64,000 nt of DNA from Cyathus striatus (Eukaryota > Basidiomycota > Agaricomycetes > Agaricales > Nidulariaceae). The translations under genes and the position numbers were made by a program. Of the stretch, positions 11,086 to 23,945 are shown piece by piece. The first letter of the stretch is position 1, and each line of letters opens with the position of its first letter. The stretch lies in NCBI GenBank assembly GCA_025738555.1, contig JAOVFP010000021.1:372001-436000 (forward strand), read 5' to 3'. The notes below the pieces were generated by a model. The model was not told the origin of the DNA and made no database searches. It saw only the letters and a list, made by a program, of their open reading frames with translations.

Positions 11086-13293
11086 ATGGTTGAGCAAGTT
11101 ATTTCCTGCGAGCACAGACTCCCAGATGAGTTTTGGATTGGATATGGCGATGAAGAAGTTCTGCTTGGACTAAAGGCCTGTCTTTGCATCTATGTGGTCT
11201 CTGCTGGAAGTATTGTACCAAGGGAGTTTCAACTCAAGGCAACGCTTGCTCTATTGACCAGGAAGGACTCACTAGTGGATGTTGAAACCAGGTATGGCAA
11301 AACCCTTTGCTTGATCTTACCGTGTCTGCTCTTCCTGGATGATATAGCCCTTGTTATTTCTTCTCTCAAATGCCTGCAAGCTGTACAATTGATGGAATTT
11401 GAGAAGTACCAAATCATGGCTGTTTCTATCAATGAGGATACTCCCAGGGATGACTTTCTGTGGAAAGTAAGTGTCAATGATTACCATACTCAAAGCTTAC
11501 TACATTTTCATTAGAATATAGAGAATGGCGCATATACTGTGCTACTGGTGCAGCCAGAACAACTTTTGATCTTCAATGGTCACTGGCCATGGCTGTCACA
11601 GCTTCTGAAGAATAAACAAAAGTTTGTCAATTGTATCAAGCATGTTCACGTTGATGAGGTGCACTTTATCTTTATGGCTGGCCTTCCTCACTATGGATTG
11701 CATGCCTTTTGTCCAGCCTGGGGTAAACTTAGTGAACTTTGCATTTGTCTTTCAAACAAAACCACTTTTCAAGTGCTATCAGGAACACAACCCCCTCATA
11801 TCAAGAAAGCCATTTCATGAAGCCTGTTATTCAAGCCTTCAAAGCTATCATCCATTGAGATGTCAAGTAATTGTGCAAATATATCATATGCAGTACATGA
11901 AATTGTCAATTCACTTTCTGATCTTCGAAATCTTGGATTCCTGCTTCCTAATCTGTACCCTTCTGGTTTCACCCCTTGAAAGACAATTATATTTTACGAC
12001 AGTATGCAGTTGGCACAAGATGGTAGCAACTATATGAATGAATGTCTTCCACCACACCTTCAGCACAAAGGCATCATGTGACACTATCATAGTGGAATGT
12101 CTACCAAATACCTGAAGACTGTGTTTGAAGATTTTGCTAACCCAAATGGAACTTGTCGAATCTTGCATGCCACTGAAGGAATATCAACTGTGCGATAGTA
12201 TAATTATTTTTAACATTTTCTGAACAATTCTGCAGGGTTTGGATGTACGCGATGTCACTGTTGTCATTCAATATGGAACACCCCGAGATATTCCTACATG
12301 TCTGCAGAGAGGTGGTCATTGTGGTCGTGATGGTACTACTGAGTCAATCTTCCTCCTTCTCCATAAACCTTGGGTGAAAACTATTGATCTATCAATGGCA
12401 GCTGGAGTGATAGGAGATTCTTCTGGCATTGATATTACCGATCCAGATAGGCCTCATGTTGGTCTGCTAACTGACAAGTCAACAAAGCATGACCACACTG
12501 GTATCACTATTCTCAGACTTATTCAAGACTCAGATAAGCATTGCATAAGGTCCTTGTTCACTAAAGCAAATGGAGATGAGTCTTCAGATGGTTATTAAAT
12601 TAGTTTCATTTCAAATTATCTATTGATCATATTTCAGCATTATTGTTTACAGCTCAATACTGTTGCAACAGTCTGGTACATCATTCAAATGATCAAAAAT
12701 TCTCATTTGATATATTTTTCCCTAACCAATTTCTTGATACAGACTCTGACAGCCAGCAAGTGGGCAATGATAGGCAAGATGATCCACCAGCATCTTGCAC
12801 TGTTAATCTTAAGCATAAACGTAGATCATTGTACTGTCCAACTGATCAATGAAAATCTTTGGAGTCATGGCTTGCTAACTGGAGGCAAGAAACATGGCAA
12901 TGTGATCCTCTTCGCAGTGTTCGGCCACTCTCCTTCATACTCCAGGATAAATATATTTGGATTCTTGCACAATCACACTCAACTGATATAACTTCACCAA
13001 GATCTATTGGTGCATTGCTGGACAGAACAGAAGATTGGGTATCTATGTGGGCTAGTGGTATTTATCAGTGCATTTGCTGCTTTGATGAAGAATTGGTGCG
13101 GTTAACTGAAAGTGTTTGTACTGAGAAGCAGGAACAACAGAAGCATACAAAGGTAGACAATAAGCAGCAGCAAATTGAAGCCAATGACAAGCTCTTTAAG
13201 GAAACATTGCAAGCTCTTCAGGACCAAATAGATAAGCATCTTCGAAACCTGGACTCAGCAAAACTTCAGGAGCTTCTGTGCAATTTAAATTAG
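11086..13293 (+). pseudogene. RecQ-like superfamily 2 DNA helicase of E-A
   Basis: ATP-dependent 3'-5' helicase related to RecQ and to fungal telomere-linked helicases. Exon 1 (142 codons from 11086) shows REFQLKATLALL as the Q-motif region, a degenerate Walker A RYGKTLCLILP, and VISSLKCLQAVQLMEFEKY. A consensus intron (GTAAGT at 11467, CATTAG at 11513) leads to VQPEQLLIFNGHWPWLSQLL, VDEVHFI (Walker B, DEAH-type) and a degraded motif III SGTQPPHIKKA. Middle parts are broken. Motif VI LQRGGHCGRDG lies at about 12300, in frame with LDVRDVTVVIQYGTPRDIP. A C-terminal coiled-coil-prone tail ends at 13293. It converges on the DUF6589 gene with a gap of about 44 bp. Stops and frame changes make it non-functional as read. 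Confidence 0.75.
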
Positions 13294-13336
13294 AGAGTGT
13301 ACATTATTGTAACAGTAGACAATTGTACATATATTC

Positions 13337-16300
13337 TTAGCATTCTAATGAAACACCTGAAATATCAATCATATCTGTGCCATTTCCTAGTGTATCTTGA
13401 TCAACTGAGATGTCTGTAGTTTGTCCAGCTACAAAGTTTCGGAATCTTGTATTAAAGGTATTCAATGATGATGATCTGAGCTTCTGAGCCCCTTTTTCAA
13501 TGAGATCTGTGACACCCATGACTCTTTCATTATCTGGTCGCTTGCCATTGAATATCTGAAAGGCTTCCTCTTTTGACTTGGCTGCAACCTGCCATACCAA
13601 TTAGCTTGTATCAACTTCAGAATGATATCTGTTTTGGTACAATAGCTCTGCAACTTCAGCAATTTTCTTCTTAATCTTGTTGAGCTCAATGATAGAAGCT
13701 GATATGTTTCCCAGCATATCCCAAGTCATTTCTAGACCCTTTGCACCTATCAATTCCTTTTAAAAAATGTATTAGATTGTATTAAAAGCTGCTTATTGAA
13801 TAAATTATACCTTTACCACTCCAACAGTATGCTCCATATTAAGATCTGTGCCCATCCAATGTCCAGGTAGTCCTGAAACATTCACAAGCAGTGAATCTCA
13901 CTGTGTGATACTTCATAAAAACATATTAATCAAATAAAGGAAGCACTCACACAAATTTCGGAGTCCAGACATATTTGAGATTAATCAAAAGATGTAAGAT
14001 TTCAGTGTGATAATTGTTTCCACCAGCAGCCCGAAATATCATTGCTAGTTGCAGAAGAATGTTTTTGACTCTACCAATATCACCTTCCTGAATCACTGAG
14101 GCAGCTTCATGAAGGTAAAGTAGGTCACACGTCAATAGTCTAATGTTCTGATTTGTTTTATCATCTTCTGGGTTTGGCTGTGTTGGATGAATTGGTGGTG
14201 GAATTGAAGAACCTTTTTTGCTCTGAGTCTTCTTATTAGATGTCCCTGAGATGTTCTCCTTGCTTGGCTGCATACCATTGTCACCAAAATGATGTGGTAG
14301 AGGAGTGGCGAATTTGTTCATAAAGTCTGCAGCTTTCTGTAATAGTTCATTTGGTGAAGAGTTTCTATTTGCGAATGAGGACAATGTTTCACCACTGTGC
14401 CAGCAGAGAATTTGAACTCCATTAATAACAAGCCCTTCCAGAATTTGGCTAAGACTCGCAAGGAGTGTGTGGTAGTCTGGCTTTTCACCAGATAGTCTTG
14501 ACTTTCCAAGAAGAGCAAAGAAGTATTGCAGTGACCCCTTCTGATCTACAGTCCCTCGATGTGTAGCAAGCAATGCCCAAGAAAGGTTTAGACATAAATG
14601 AAAAAGTCCAATCCCAACTTGAAACACCAGGTGCTGGTGGTAGGGATTAAGATCTGCTGCATGAAGTATCTGTCCAGATCGAATGTGAGAATTGATTAGC
14701 TGATCATTTATGGTTGGTATGGCAAATTTTGAGAGCTGTTCAGGTGTCTTTTTAAACAGAGTCAAATACATCTCGTCATGATATGAGAGGTTTCCTTGTG
14801 TAGATGCTTCTTCCGTTGTTGATACACGAAGAGAGCAAAACTCTGCTGCTTTCTCATTGGAGACAATATGGCATGGTTTGTGTTGCAAGGAAGGATGTGT
14901 AACATATCAATTGAAAGGCTTGCAGTGTTTGGTGAGTATCTTAATAATATGTACTTGAAATTGAGAAAATGTCGATTGGTACTGGTGTTCCAGAGGTGTA
15001 AGGTCTACTTCAAACCTAAGACCATGGATGCTGACATCTCGCATTTGAGCTAGAATTGGAGCAAGTATCATATCTTCTTCAAACACATCATTAAGCATAT
15101 AAATGATTCCTAAGGTTCCAGATGTCACTTTATTTGACATGTGAGATCCCCTTTGTTCAACAAAAATTGATGTACTGATATTGACATTATCATAGCAAAA
15201 TGCATGAGAGCCACTGGAAATTGATATCGCACATTCAATACCCTGGTTACCAAGCATTTCAATGCTGTCTAGCACAGACTGATAACATGGACAGAGTCCG
15301 CAGTGGTGAACTGCCTCAATAGTTTGCCGAGAAGCAGGTGATCTGTGGCCCAAAGAAAAATACCAAATTCTGCAGCGAAACTAAAGCATTTGTTTGACTG
15401 TTGATAGAGAAGCTGCCTGATTATGACTTTACAAAGCTATGCAATCATAAGCAAGGATATAACATTTGAACAGTACGAATATGCTTACATGCTCTGGGGA
15501 TTTGGAAGTGTTCACTTTACATTGCTGTTTGCTCTCTGCAGCAGAATGGAGAAGTTGAAAAGTGAATGGGGCCTCAGCTTCAAAGTCTGTAGTGTCCCTA
15601 CTATTGATGTACTCCAGATCTATATCAGCCAGCCCTTTCATGTGAGTCAGATCATGAAGTCCATCCATTTCATTTGAAATGATATCAGTAACTGTATCGA
15701 TTCTGGGACTGCAATGTAACTATGTTTGAAGTTTTCGGCAACCATCCTTGGATTGAGCAACCACATTCAAAATGTTGGACAGTCTTTTATCACTTTCATG
15801 GAATAAGTGTGACCTGTACATGCTACAGTCAGTATTAGATTCATCCAGAACATATTGGACCAAGTCAAAGGGGCTGATAGACTCTTGCTTCAACATTGAC
15901 AATACAGATTGCACCTTCTCTGTTGTACTTTGCCTCGGTGCTTGTCTTTTTGGTGAATCAGATAGCATTGGTTCAACTGGAACACTAAGCATATTGTCCA
16001 GTACAAAGTAAGTAAGTATGGAGGCAACAAACCAGTTCTTGTCATTTAGAGACATACTACCAACCGCCTTCCTTCTGCCTGCAGCTCTTCCAACTTTCCC
16101 ACCTCCTGTGTGTCCTCCCTTCCTTCCATGTCCTTTGTTAGCATGAGCTGGGCTGGCACTGTTACTTGATGAGCCAATATGAAAGATCTGTGTTGTCTGC
16201 CACTGTTCTGGTGGTCTGCTGCATGGCTCAATGTTGAATGGCTGAGTTATGTTGTTGAGCACAATTTGCTGCTCATAGAGGGCCAAGCGAGGTTGTTTGT

Positions 16301-16343
16301 GGGATGGGATATGCTGAGATGAGGGTGCAGTATTTTGATCCAT
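13337..16343 (-). pseudogene. DUF6589 protein of E-A (candidate transposase)
   Basis: Start at 16343 gives MDQNTAPSSQHIPSHK and a basic Gly/Arg patch (GRKGGHTGGGKVGRAAGRR), possibly DNA-binding or a nuclear signal. Further blocks follow at 15668-15429, 15353-14907 and 14888-13947. The family core is clear: SPASRQTIEAVHHCGLCPCY, AFCYDNVNISTSIFVEQRG with MSNKVTSGTLGIIYML, then QVGIGLFHLCLNLSWALL, and near the end EGDIGRVKNILLQLAMIFRA with AGGNNYHTEIL. DUF6589 is an uncharacterised, basidiomycete-rich Pfam family. Its placement here as partner of a helicase inside inverted repeats suggests a mobile-element function; that is inference. Whether the gaps are introns or breaks cannot be settled by eye. 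Confidence 0.7.
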
Positions 16344-16353
16344 AGGTGAGAGA

Positions 16354-16522
16354 GACTGGAAGAATGGAGAGATGAGGGCCAGAGGAGGGGACAGAGGAGG
16401 GGATGGAGTGAGGGAAGAGTGTCAGGATGTGACGTTGAGACAGAGCCATTCCGAAAATCCAAAAAAGGAAGTGGATAAGGACATAAGGTTTAGTATGCTA
16501 AAATTTGATGAGTTGGACCGGT
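16354..16522 (-). repeat. E-A subterminal inverted repeat, right arm
   Basis: Reverse-complement partner of 10804-10972. It lies immediately upstream of the DUF6589 start codon at 16343, so each arm of the repeat serves as the 5' region of one of the two convergent genes. It is cut at 16522-16526 by E-B. Confidence 0.85.
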
Positions 16523-16540
16523 TGTAGTCCAGAAGCCAAA

Positions 16541-16610
16541 CTGTCTTTTACTGAGATCACACTTAATGTCACATGACAGGCATGGGGTATCTCGTCAAAG
16601 ACGGTCTGGT
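16541..16610. repeat. Hairpin end H1 (left terminus of E-B)
   Basis: Stem 5' arm ACTGTCTTTTACTGAGAT pairs with ATCTCGTCAAAGACGGT; the loop side carries TCACATGACA. It is followed inward by GGTCAAACTGGTCGG. Confidence 0.75.
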
Positions 16611-16946
16611 CAAACTGGTCGGGCTTTAAACATAGTGTTTCTTATCCCAAAGATATTTGTGGTCTCCCCTTGGTCCCTCTGTTCTATATGCAGATCTAGT
16701 ATATATATTCACTGAATTATACTATAACATGTTTAATCACAAGAAACAATTGGAGAAAGGACATAAAAACTAGTATAACAAGCCATGGTAAAGTCTGGTA
16801 AAGTACAGCAACAATGGTACAAAATCACTCAATTTCAAGGAATAAATAACACAACAGGACCCATATAATGTTCCAATAGCTATATTTGATTACAGCTAAT
16901 TGCAAATCAATGTGGCACCCAGCTTTATGCACACACATAGCTGAGT
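16601..16946 (+). repeat. E-B subterminal inverted repeat blocks, left side
   Basis: Block 16601-16645 contains TTTAAACATAGTGTTTCTTA and pairs with 26555-26598. Block 16888-16946, including GCAAATCAATGTGGCACC, pairs with 26435-26493. The sequence between the blocks has diverged. Confidence 0.75.
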
Positions 16947-16949
16947 TGA

Positions 16950-19300
16950 TCCGATTAGTGCTGCTGAGCTCCAAGCCAACCTGCTGGGATGTCTCCCACC
17001 AGGTGATGAGGAGAGTATATAAAACTGGTGCTGGCAGTGTCCATAGGTGTCAATCTACTGGTCCCCATCCTCCCTGGTGAATTCTAGCTGGGTGTGCCAT
17101 GTCCCTGGGTCTGGATGGACATCAGCAAAAACCTCAGGTGACAAATTAGCAAAATTAGTTTAATAAGGGGCACCCATTACCTAATTACCTCTAATCTTCA
17201 CTTATACAGGCCTTATATTCACTAATGCAATGTAAGTAAGTGTTATAAGGTAAGATAAGTTATGCATTAGCAACTAATTGTAACTAGTAATCGCTAAATA
17301 TGATTTGTTTCTGTACATAAAATCAACATGCAATGTATATAAGTATATATTCTAATCCAAGTTGTTTAAAGTAATTGAATTCTGTACTTACTACTCATTA
17401 GTAATTTTGCTATACACAAGCTATACATATTATGTATCTACTTCTATTTTGTAAGTATTTGCATACTGATTCAACTTGGATTCAACATATAAAAATGGAA
17501 ATTGCATGAACAACCAAATTGTGAAGTTTGTGCGAAGCTTCAGAGAGTTGTAAGTTGCTAGTGATGCACTGCCTGAGCCGAAATATGTTGAGCCGAGGAG
17601 TTGGCAACCAATCAAATCATTGGGAAGCTGATATAATTGCCATGTGACACACTCCACGTCACAGACACATTCAACTCTTCCATTGTCAACTTGTTCAACT
17701 TTCCCTAAACTCTTCCCTTGCTTCCCCCTCTCACCTCCCATTCCTTCCTTTCTGCTATGTCTGTTCCTAAGCTATCCATTCTGCTTTCCTGTCCTTGCTC
17801 CCTCAAGACATTCCTACCTTTCTCAAACCTTCTGTCCTGGATGGCTAGGAATCTGTACTTCTAGAATATGGGTATCTTGACTTGTGCTTCTTTGTGCGAG
17901 GCCACCATGCCAGTAAGTCCTTTCATTCCCCTTACTGTACTCGCACTCTCACTCATATTCTTGCTTCCTTACTGTCTGGCCCTCGTACTCATGCTCATCC
18001 TCTCGCTCTTTTGCTGTCATGCTTGTGCTTGTCCTCCTATCCCCTTGCCCTCTCACTGTTCTTCTCACTTGTTCCCTCCCTCTCTGACTCTCACCTTTGT
18101 GCCTGTCCTCTTGCTCGTCATTTCCCTCTCTCATCCTTGTACCCATCCTCTCACTCATCCTCTCACTCTTGCACTTATCTTCTTGCACTTCCTTTCACTC
18201 TCTTGTCCTCATACTCATTCCCCCATTGCCCTCGAGCTTGAGCTCTCATTCTACCCTTGCCCTCTTGTGCTCACACTCTTCCTCTTGTTTTCTTTCCCTT
18301 ACCCTCTTGCTCCTTTCTCATTCACCCACTCCTTTTCCCTCATGAGATATATGCTTATTATGTGAATGTCAAGTTATAGTACATTTGCAGTTATATTGAG
18401 TGAGAAGGTGCTGCTAGTTATATAGAGTAATATGTTTATATAAATCATGAAGGATGTATAATATGTCTAGATTATACTATGTATGTTTTATTTTCAATAC
18501 AATGATAATATGTGGTTGCACTATTTAAACTGTACATTTCAGTCTAATGTGAACAACATATATCTAACTTTCAAACATTACCAGCTAATGTGCATTAATA
18601 TCTCCCTAAGACTGTTCTTATTACTTCAAATAAGGGAGGGGGTTAAGTAATTTCACTAATTTCACTAATCTGAACAATTTTCTCTAATATCAGCATATAT
18701 CAAGTAAAATTACAGTAATTCCGAAGTAATTTCACTATTTTGGCAACTTAGATTTTTCCTGATGCCAATAAGCTGAGAAACTCTAGGCTCATCAAAGGCC
18801 CAGCCCATGACATCATGTGTCCTTCCATATGTAGACACATATGCTAGCCCATGAGCAATTTTGAGGTGGGCTTATATCAAAGTACTGCAAAGTGCAGGGC
18901 AGTGCAAAATGAATGGTAAATCCACTCTACAGCCGCAGTTTCAACTCAGATCCAATGCAATATTAGAGAAAATATATTTATATTCATAGTATCTTTCAAA
19001 CCATGTAATTTATAAAGCAGTAAGTATATAATAAGTGGAGCTGAGGTTGAAAGTTTCTGGGAGCAACCATACTAATTACTTTGAAGAATCACTTCAAATG
19101 ATTTGAATGGGTTGCAGACTTGAGTTGCCGGACTGATGGAAATGGTCACAGATAAGCAAGTCACAAATTAGCTATGTTCATGTGCACTGTAGTTGACAAA
19201 TATTGACGTGTTAATCGCGTTTGATGCGTTGCTTGCATGTCGCAAATTAAAACTTTCAAACTGATTTTTTTTATCACTTTACACTTGCTCTGCTTCTCAG
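16950..19300. other. E-B leader without recognisable gene
   Basis: About 2.35 kb between the left inverted repeat and the DUF6589 start. It holds a pyrimidine tract (listed separately) and AT-rich sequence. Reading outward-in, stretches near 17140 (AGCAAAATTAGTTTAA) and 18740 (AAGTAATTTCACTATTT) look weakly inverted, so a small element may be nested here, but similarity is too low to define it. Confidence 0.35.
17690..18350 (+). repeat. Long polypyrimidine low-complexity tract
   Basis: The plus strand is dominated by C and T, with irregular CTCAYTCTC and CTCTTGC-type motifs over about 650 bases. Long open frames on both strands here are compositional artefacts: products are Ser/Leu/Pro-rich on plus and Arg/Glu-rich on minus. 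Confidence 0.75.
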
Positions 19301-19301
19301 A

Positions 19302-21321
19302 ATGCCTTGTACTAAGCTTGTTTTCAATGAAAAAGTCACCACTGCTGTAAAAGTGCTCCATGATATTGGATATCAATCTCCCAATGAATTTGTACTGGCT
19401 TTCTATCGTTCTGAAGGCCATGCAGCTCAGGCCCTCCGCTATCAGGAAAATGCTTCCTACATCCCATTATCTATTCTACAGGCTTGGAGTCAAAATAGTC
19501 CTAAAGAATCTATGAATCACCTGAATAGTGCAATTACACAGGCTGCAACTGATATAATTGTTGCAGAGTCATTAAAAGCCTGTCGAGATCCTACTCTCCA
19601 GCTTTCTGCTGCAGGAATCACAGTTCCATTTCTTACCAGTGATTTTGGGCTAGACCAGATTAAATGCTCTTATGATACACTTTTACCTTGCTTTACCATT
19701 CTTCTGTCTTCAGTTATCACTGCTACCAATGATTATGAGCACAAAAGAATACAGAAAAGATTGGAAAAGATGTCATGGCTATTCGAGTACGTAGTTTCAG
19801 CTGCCTGTATGGTTGGAGATTATGAATTGACACTGCAACAGGTTGTTGTAACTATTATTAGCATGTGCATATTCTTTAGAAATCAAGCAACAAATGCATT
19901 TCAGATTATTATGGGACTATTTCTTTCCAGCTCTGGAGTTGGCCGGCAAGCCATAGATATATTCAATCATATGGGTATATCTGTCAGTTACCAGTTAGTA
20001 CAGTTATATTTATAATCATTGCTGAACACAATATTAATTTACTTAAAGAACTGTTCAAAATACGTTACATTATCTCACTGTAGATGCAAAGAAACATGCT
20101 TGAGGCTTTTCCCATTCACCCACCCGGCTATGGGGTGTTGTATATGACAACATTAACTTCACATTATGAAAGGCTTCACAACGTCTTGATTCTGGCACTG
20201 AGCAAATAAACGCAACAACTGCAGCTGTTTTTTCACTTCCCACAAAGTTCTTATGGGATGCATACAAATTGGCACTCTCCATTGAAAGCTACCAAAAATC
20301 TCTCAGACATTGTCATGAATTTGTCTTGGACTCTTTGAAAATTTCAAAGGAGCGGCAGACAGAAGTTATTAAAGCTTTTGAATATGCAGTATGCTCAATT
20401 CTCACATCCAATGCACCCAGTCCTGTAGGTGATAAAACCAAGAACAAGCACCTTTGCTTGCTTACTAAGAAGCTCAAACCAGTCATATGCTGCCTTGAAA
20501 TTGAAAAGACAGAGTTCTTTCCACTCCCAGCTCTTAATGAAGAGGAGGCTTCAGTCAATGGAACCATTCGTGTTCTACAGGAACTATACATTTCCCATTT
20601 AGGCTTTTCAAAAGAGAAAATTGTTGAGGAAATTCAGTTTATCACTGGTGATTGGCTCTCAAAACAAAACATTGAGCTAACCAAAGAAGAATGAAAATAT
20701 GAATTCTCCACATTCCAACAATTTATTTGGCTTCTTGCACAATCTATGCCATTTCATTTTCAGCTGAACTCAATGTATGCTATTTTTCAAACCCATCTTG
20801 GAACTGCCTCGCAAGAAAATCCAAGCTCACTGGAACATCACTGTACACTTTTGCGAAGATCAAAGTTTGACAGTAAAAAGCCTGAGTACAACAGTGCAAA
20901 GGAACTTGCTATGCACTCCCTCACTGCTCATATTGTTGATTGCACCAGGAAAGATTTCACATTATCATATATTTGTATTTCAGTATTTGATATATGTTAC
21001 AGAATTGTAGTCAGTACCGCAAATTTGAATGAATGGTCACCTACTGCTGAAGAATTAAAAATAGTAGTCAAGCAGGTGGTGAAGCAATATACAACTACCA
21101 AAGCTGCACATATCGCATTGGAAGGTGGAGATGAAGTTCTTTGCCATTCTATTCTATTCATTCGTGATATGTTACTCTTCTGGGAATTCAGTGATGCAAT
21201 TCGTGATGCTGATGTTGGGTGGATGTGAGTTATATATGACCTATGGTTATTTGCTATGTGTGGAGCTGGGTGTCACAATTATGCAAATGAACTGCTCGAA
21301 ATGAAAGCTCAATTTGCATAA
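19302..21321 (+). pseudogene. DUF6589 protein of E-B (3'-truncated)
   Basis: Starts MPCTKLVFNEKVTTAVKVLH and runs 237 codons to RQAIDIFNHMGISVSYQ, the family's conserved region before its catalytic-looking core. It resumes at 20269-20694 with KTEFFPLPALNEEEASVNG and FITGDWLSKQNIEL. The next block, 20746-21228, has MPFHFQLNSMYAIFQTHLG, NPSSLEHHCTLLRRSKFDSK and LFWEFSDAIRDADVGWM, then after a TGA, CHNYANELLEM just before the foldback boundary. Conserved acidic residues (GDW, D in SDAIRDADVG) are candidates for metal binding, by inference only. The C-terminal part is absent. It is the same family as the E-A gene in the mirror orientation. Confidence 0.75.
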
Positions 21322-21499
21322 GTGTCAGCCAATTTATTCACAAATTAGACTGAAAATATGAGTGCCAGCAATCATATTTTCCAGGCAAAATTGAGTGCTG
21401 TTTTTATAAGGCATATTGAGTGGATGTAATGTAATGGTGATCATTGGCACTCATTTAGTTATTATACTTCATTATTGGGCTGTAATATTATTGAATATG

Positions 21500-21990
21500 G
21501 GGGCACTCAAAAGTGATCATTTGAAGAATATTAGGTGGTGATCATTGGCACTCATTTTATTATTATATCTGATAACTAGGCTATTGTGTCAGCTGAATAT
21601 GAGGGCACTCAAAAGTGATCATTTGGAGAATATTAGGTGGCAATCATTGACACTCATTTAATTATCATACTTGATTACCAGGCTATTGTATTAGTTGGAT
21701 ATGGGGGCACTCAAAAGTGATCATTTCAGGAATATTATGAGGCAATCATTGGGACTCATTTATATATTACTTGTGATTACTAGGCTATTATATTACTATA
21801 ATATGAAGGCACTCAAAAGTGATCATTTGAGAAATATTATGAGGCAATTATTGACACTCATTTATGCATTACTTGTGATTACTAGGCTATTGTATTAGTT
21901 GAATATGGGGGCACTCAAAAGTGATCATTTTAAGAATATTAGATAGTGATCATTTGCACTCATTTCAGTACTAACTATATTACTTTTAAA
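21500..21990. repeat. Tandem units of about 100 bp in foldback arm (left)
   Basis: Units begin GGGGGCACTCAAAAGTGATC and recur at about 21500, 21600, 21705, 21810 and 21910, each followed by a diverged ATTGGCACTCATTT section and TAGGCTATT. The mirror set lies at about 23980-24470. Confidence 0.8.
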
Positions 21991-22026
21991 ATGATATGGC
22001 ACTCAAATGTATGCTATTTGTGACAA

Positions 22027-22240
22027 TTGTGACGCGCGTCACGTATTTCCCGCGCATTACATTTGTCACGCCTTCACGCGCGTCACAACTGTCACATCAT
22101 TCCCGCGCCCCCCATATTTCCCATGCATTACATTTGTCACGTTTTCACATGCGTCACACTTGTCACACATTTCTCGCGCATCCGACGCATTACTTGTTTC
22201 CCACGCTGTAAGTATTTCCCACGCTAAGCATATGTTATGT
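22027..22240. repeat. CpG-rich GTCACGCG-type repeat, left arm
   Basis: Short motifs GACGCGCGTCAC, TTTCCCGCGCATTACA and CATTTGTCACG alternate. The block is mirrored at 23575-23945, where it has extra internal units. Confidence 0.8.
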
Positions 22241-22261
22241 TTCCTGCATGTCACACATTTT

Positions 22262-22360
22262 TCACATCTTAACATGTTTGTCACGCTTTAACATGTTTGT
22301 CACGCTTTAACATGTTTGTCATGCTTTAACATGTTTGTCACACTTTAACATGTTTGCCAT
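22262..22360. repeat. 19-bp tandem repeat
   Basis: Five copies of CACGCTTTAACATGTTTGT with small changes (ATGCTTTAAC, CACTTTAAC). Only a residual trace is present in the opposite arm, so this expanded after the arms formed. Confidence 0.8.
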
Positions 22361-23574
22361 GCTTTGGAAGCACATCATATGTCACATTTATGAGTGTCAT
22401 ACATTTCAAGCACATCACACTTGCATGTGTATCATGACTGACATGTTGATGGGATTCCAACAGATCTGTAATGAAAATGTTTCTATACTTTTCACAATCA
22501 ATGAATCAGAAAACCCTGAGCCCATTGCTTAGTAATGTAATTCAGCCTCTTGCATTGATGACTCTGCATTGATGATTCTGTGATGGCTGTCAGTCATTGA
22601 TTCTGACTCTTTTGACAGATGGGGTCTGATGCTGTCAATAACAATCCTGCACATGACTATGAAGAAATAATAGTAAGTTTTTTTAGGCAGGAGAGAAGAA
22701 AAGGATAAGTGGCCTTCAGTGGATACTAAACTAAAGAATAGAAAAGTAAGTAATGGCTACTGCACAAGAAATGTAGAGATGTACAGGAGGTGGTTTTCAT
22801 ATGTATGAATGGATACTGATACTAAAAGAGCTATATCACATATGTCAGAGCAGTGAAACACATGTGACAGTGTAGAAGTGTCATGTAATCCTATAGAGTA
22901 AGTATATATGTGACTCAATAATGTGTGTTGAAGATATAAGAATAATCAATGGTTGATACAAGAATCATGACCATCTAATGACTGAGACATGTGAAAATTT
23001 ACTGTGTGACATGGAAGAAATTTGTTCATGCCCACAATGGCAAACTTTTTACTATATTAATTTCAGTAATTGTTGAACACATTGTACTTACACTGATTTG
23101 AATAATAATGAGCTTTGAACAATGAAGTGTTATCAGTTTTGGAAAAGAATGCCTTATATTGGTATCATAGATATTAGATCATATATATCAGACTGCAGTA
23201 TTTACCCTATAGCTATTTGGACAATAGCATTCTAGCTTAGTTGGATAGATTAGACAGTTCTGAGTCCAGATGAATATGCCTTCAAACTTTGAAACTTACT
23301 GATGCAATTTTACAAGTACATATTGTTTTCTCTAAATATATAATTTACTCTGTACCATTAGATACTTACTCCACTTCCATGACAATTTGAATAGTTGTAA
23401 AGATAGATAAATCTCATATGATTGAAAAGTGTGATATTTGCTAAAAAGTTGCAATGTGCATGAAAAACAAATCATGCATCCAAAACATGACAAATGTGCT
23501 GCACCTCAGATATGTTTTGCTCATGCAAAGCATGACAAATGCACCAAAGCATGGGAAACATGTTAAAGCGTGAC
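22361..23574. other. Foldback centre, no gene seen
   Basis: AT-rich, CpG-poor sequence between the foldback arms. No open frame of note and no similarity I recognise. Confidence 0.5.
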
Positions 23575-23945
23575 AAAAGTGTGACGCGGGAAACGTAACA
23601 TATACTTAGCGTGGGAAATACTTACAGCGTGGGAAATACTTACAGCGTGGGAAACAGGTAATGCGTCGGATGCGCGAGAAATGTGTGACAAGTGTGACGC
23701 ACGTGAAAACGTGACAAATGTGATGCGTGGGAAATATGTGATGCGCGGGAATGATGTGACAATTGTGACGCGCGTAAAGGCGTGACAAATGTAATGCGCG
23801 GGAAATATGGGGGGCGCGGGAATGATGTAACAAACGTAATGCGCGGGAAATATGGGGGGCGCGGGAATGATGTGACAGTTGTGACGCGCGTGAAGGCGTG
23901 ACAAATGTAATGCGCGGGAAATACGTGACGCGCGTCACAATTGTC
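23575..23945. repeat. CpG-rich GTCACGCG-type repeat, right arm
   Basis: Reverse complement of the 22027-22240 block, longer because the unit around CCCGCGCCCCCCATATTT is present about three times instead of once. Fewer CpGs have decayed here than in the left arm. Confidence 0.8.

Noticed and set aside
17868..18365. 165-codon open frame, apparently with membrane segments
   Set aside because: Falls entirely in a pyrimidine-rich low-complexity tract; both strands are open and the product is only Leu/Ser/Pro.
22007..22291. His/Ser/Phe-rich frames in the foldback arms
   Set aside because: They follow the period of the GTCACGCG repeat, occur in three frames, and mirror each other in both arms.
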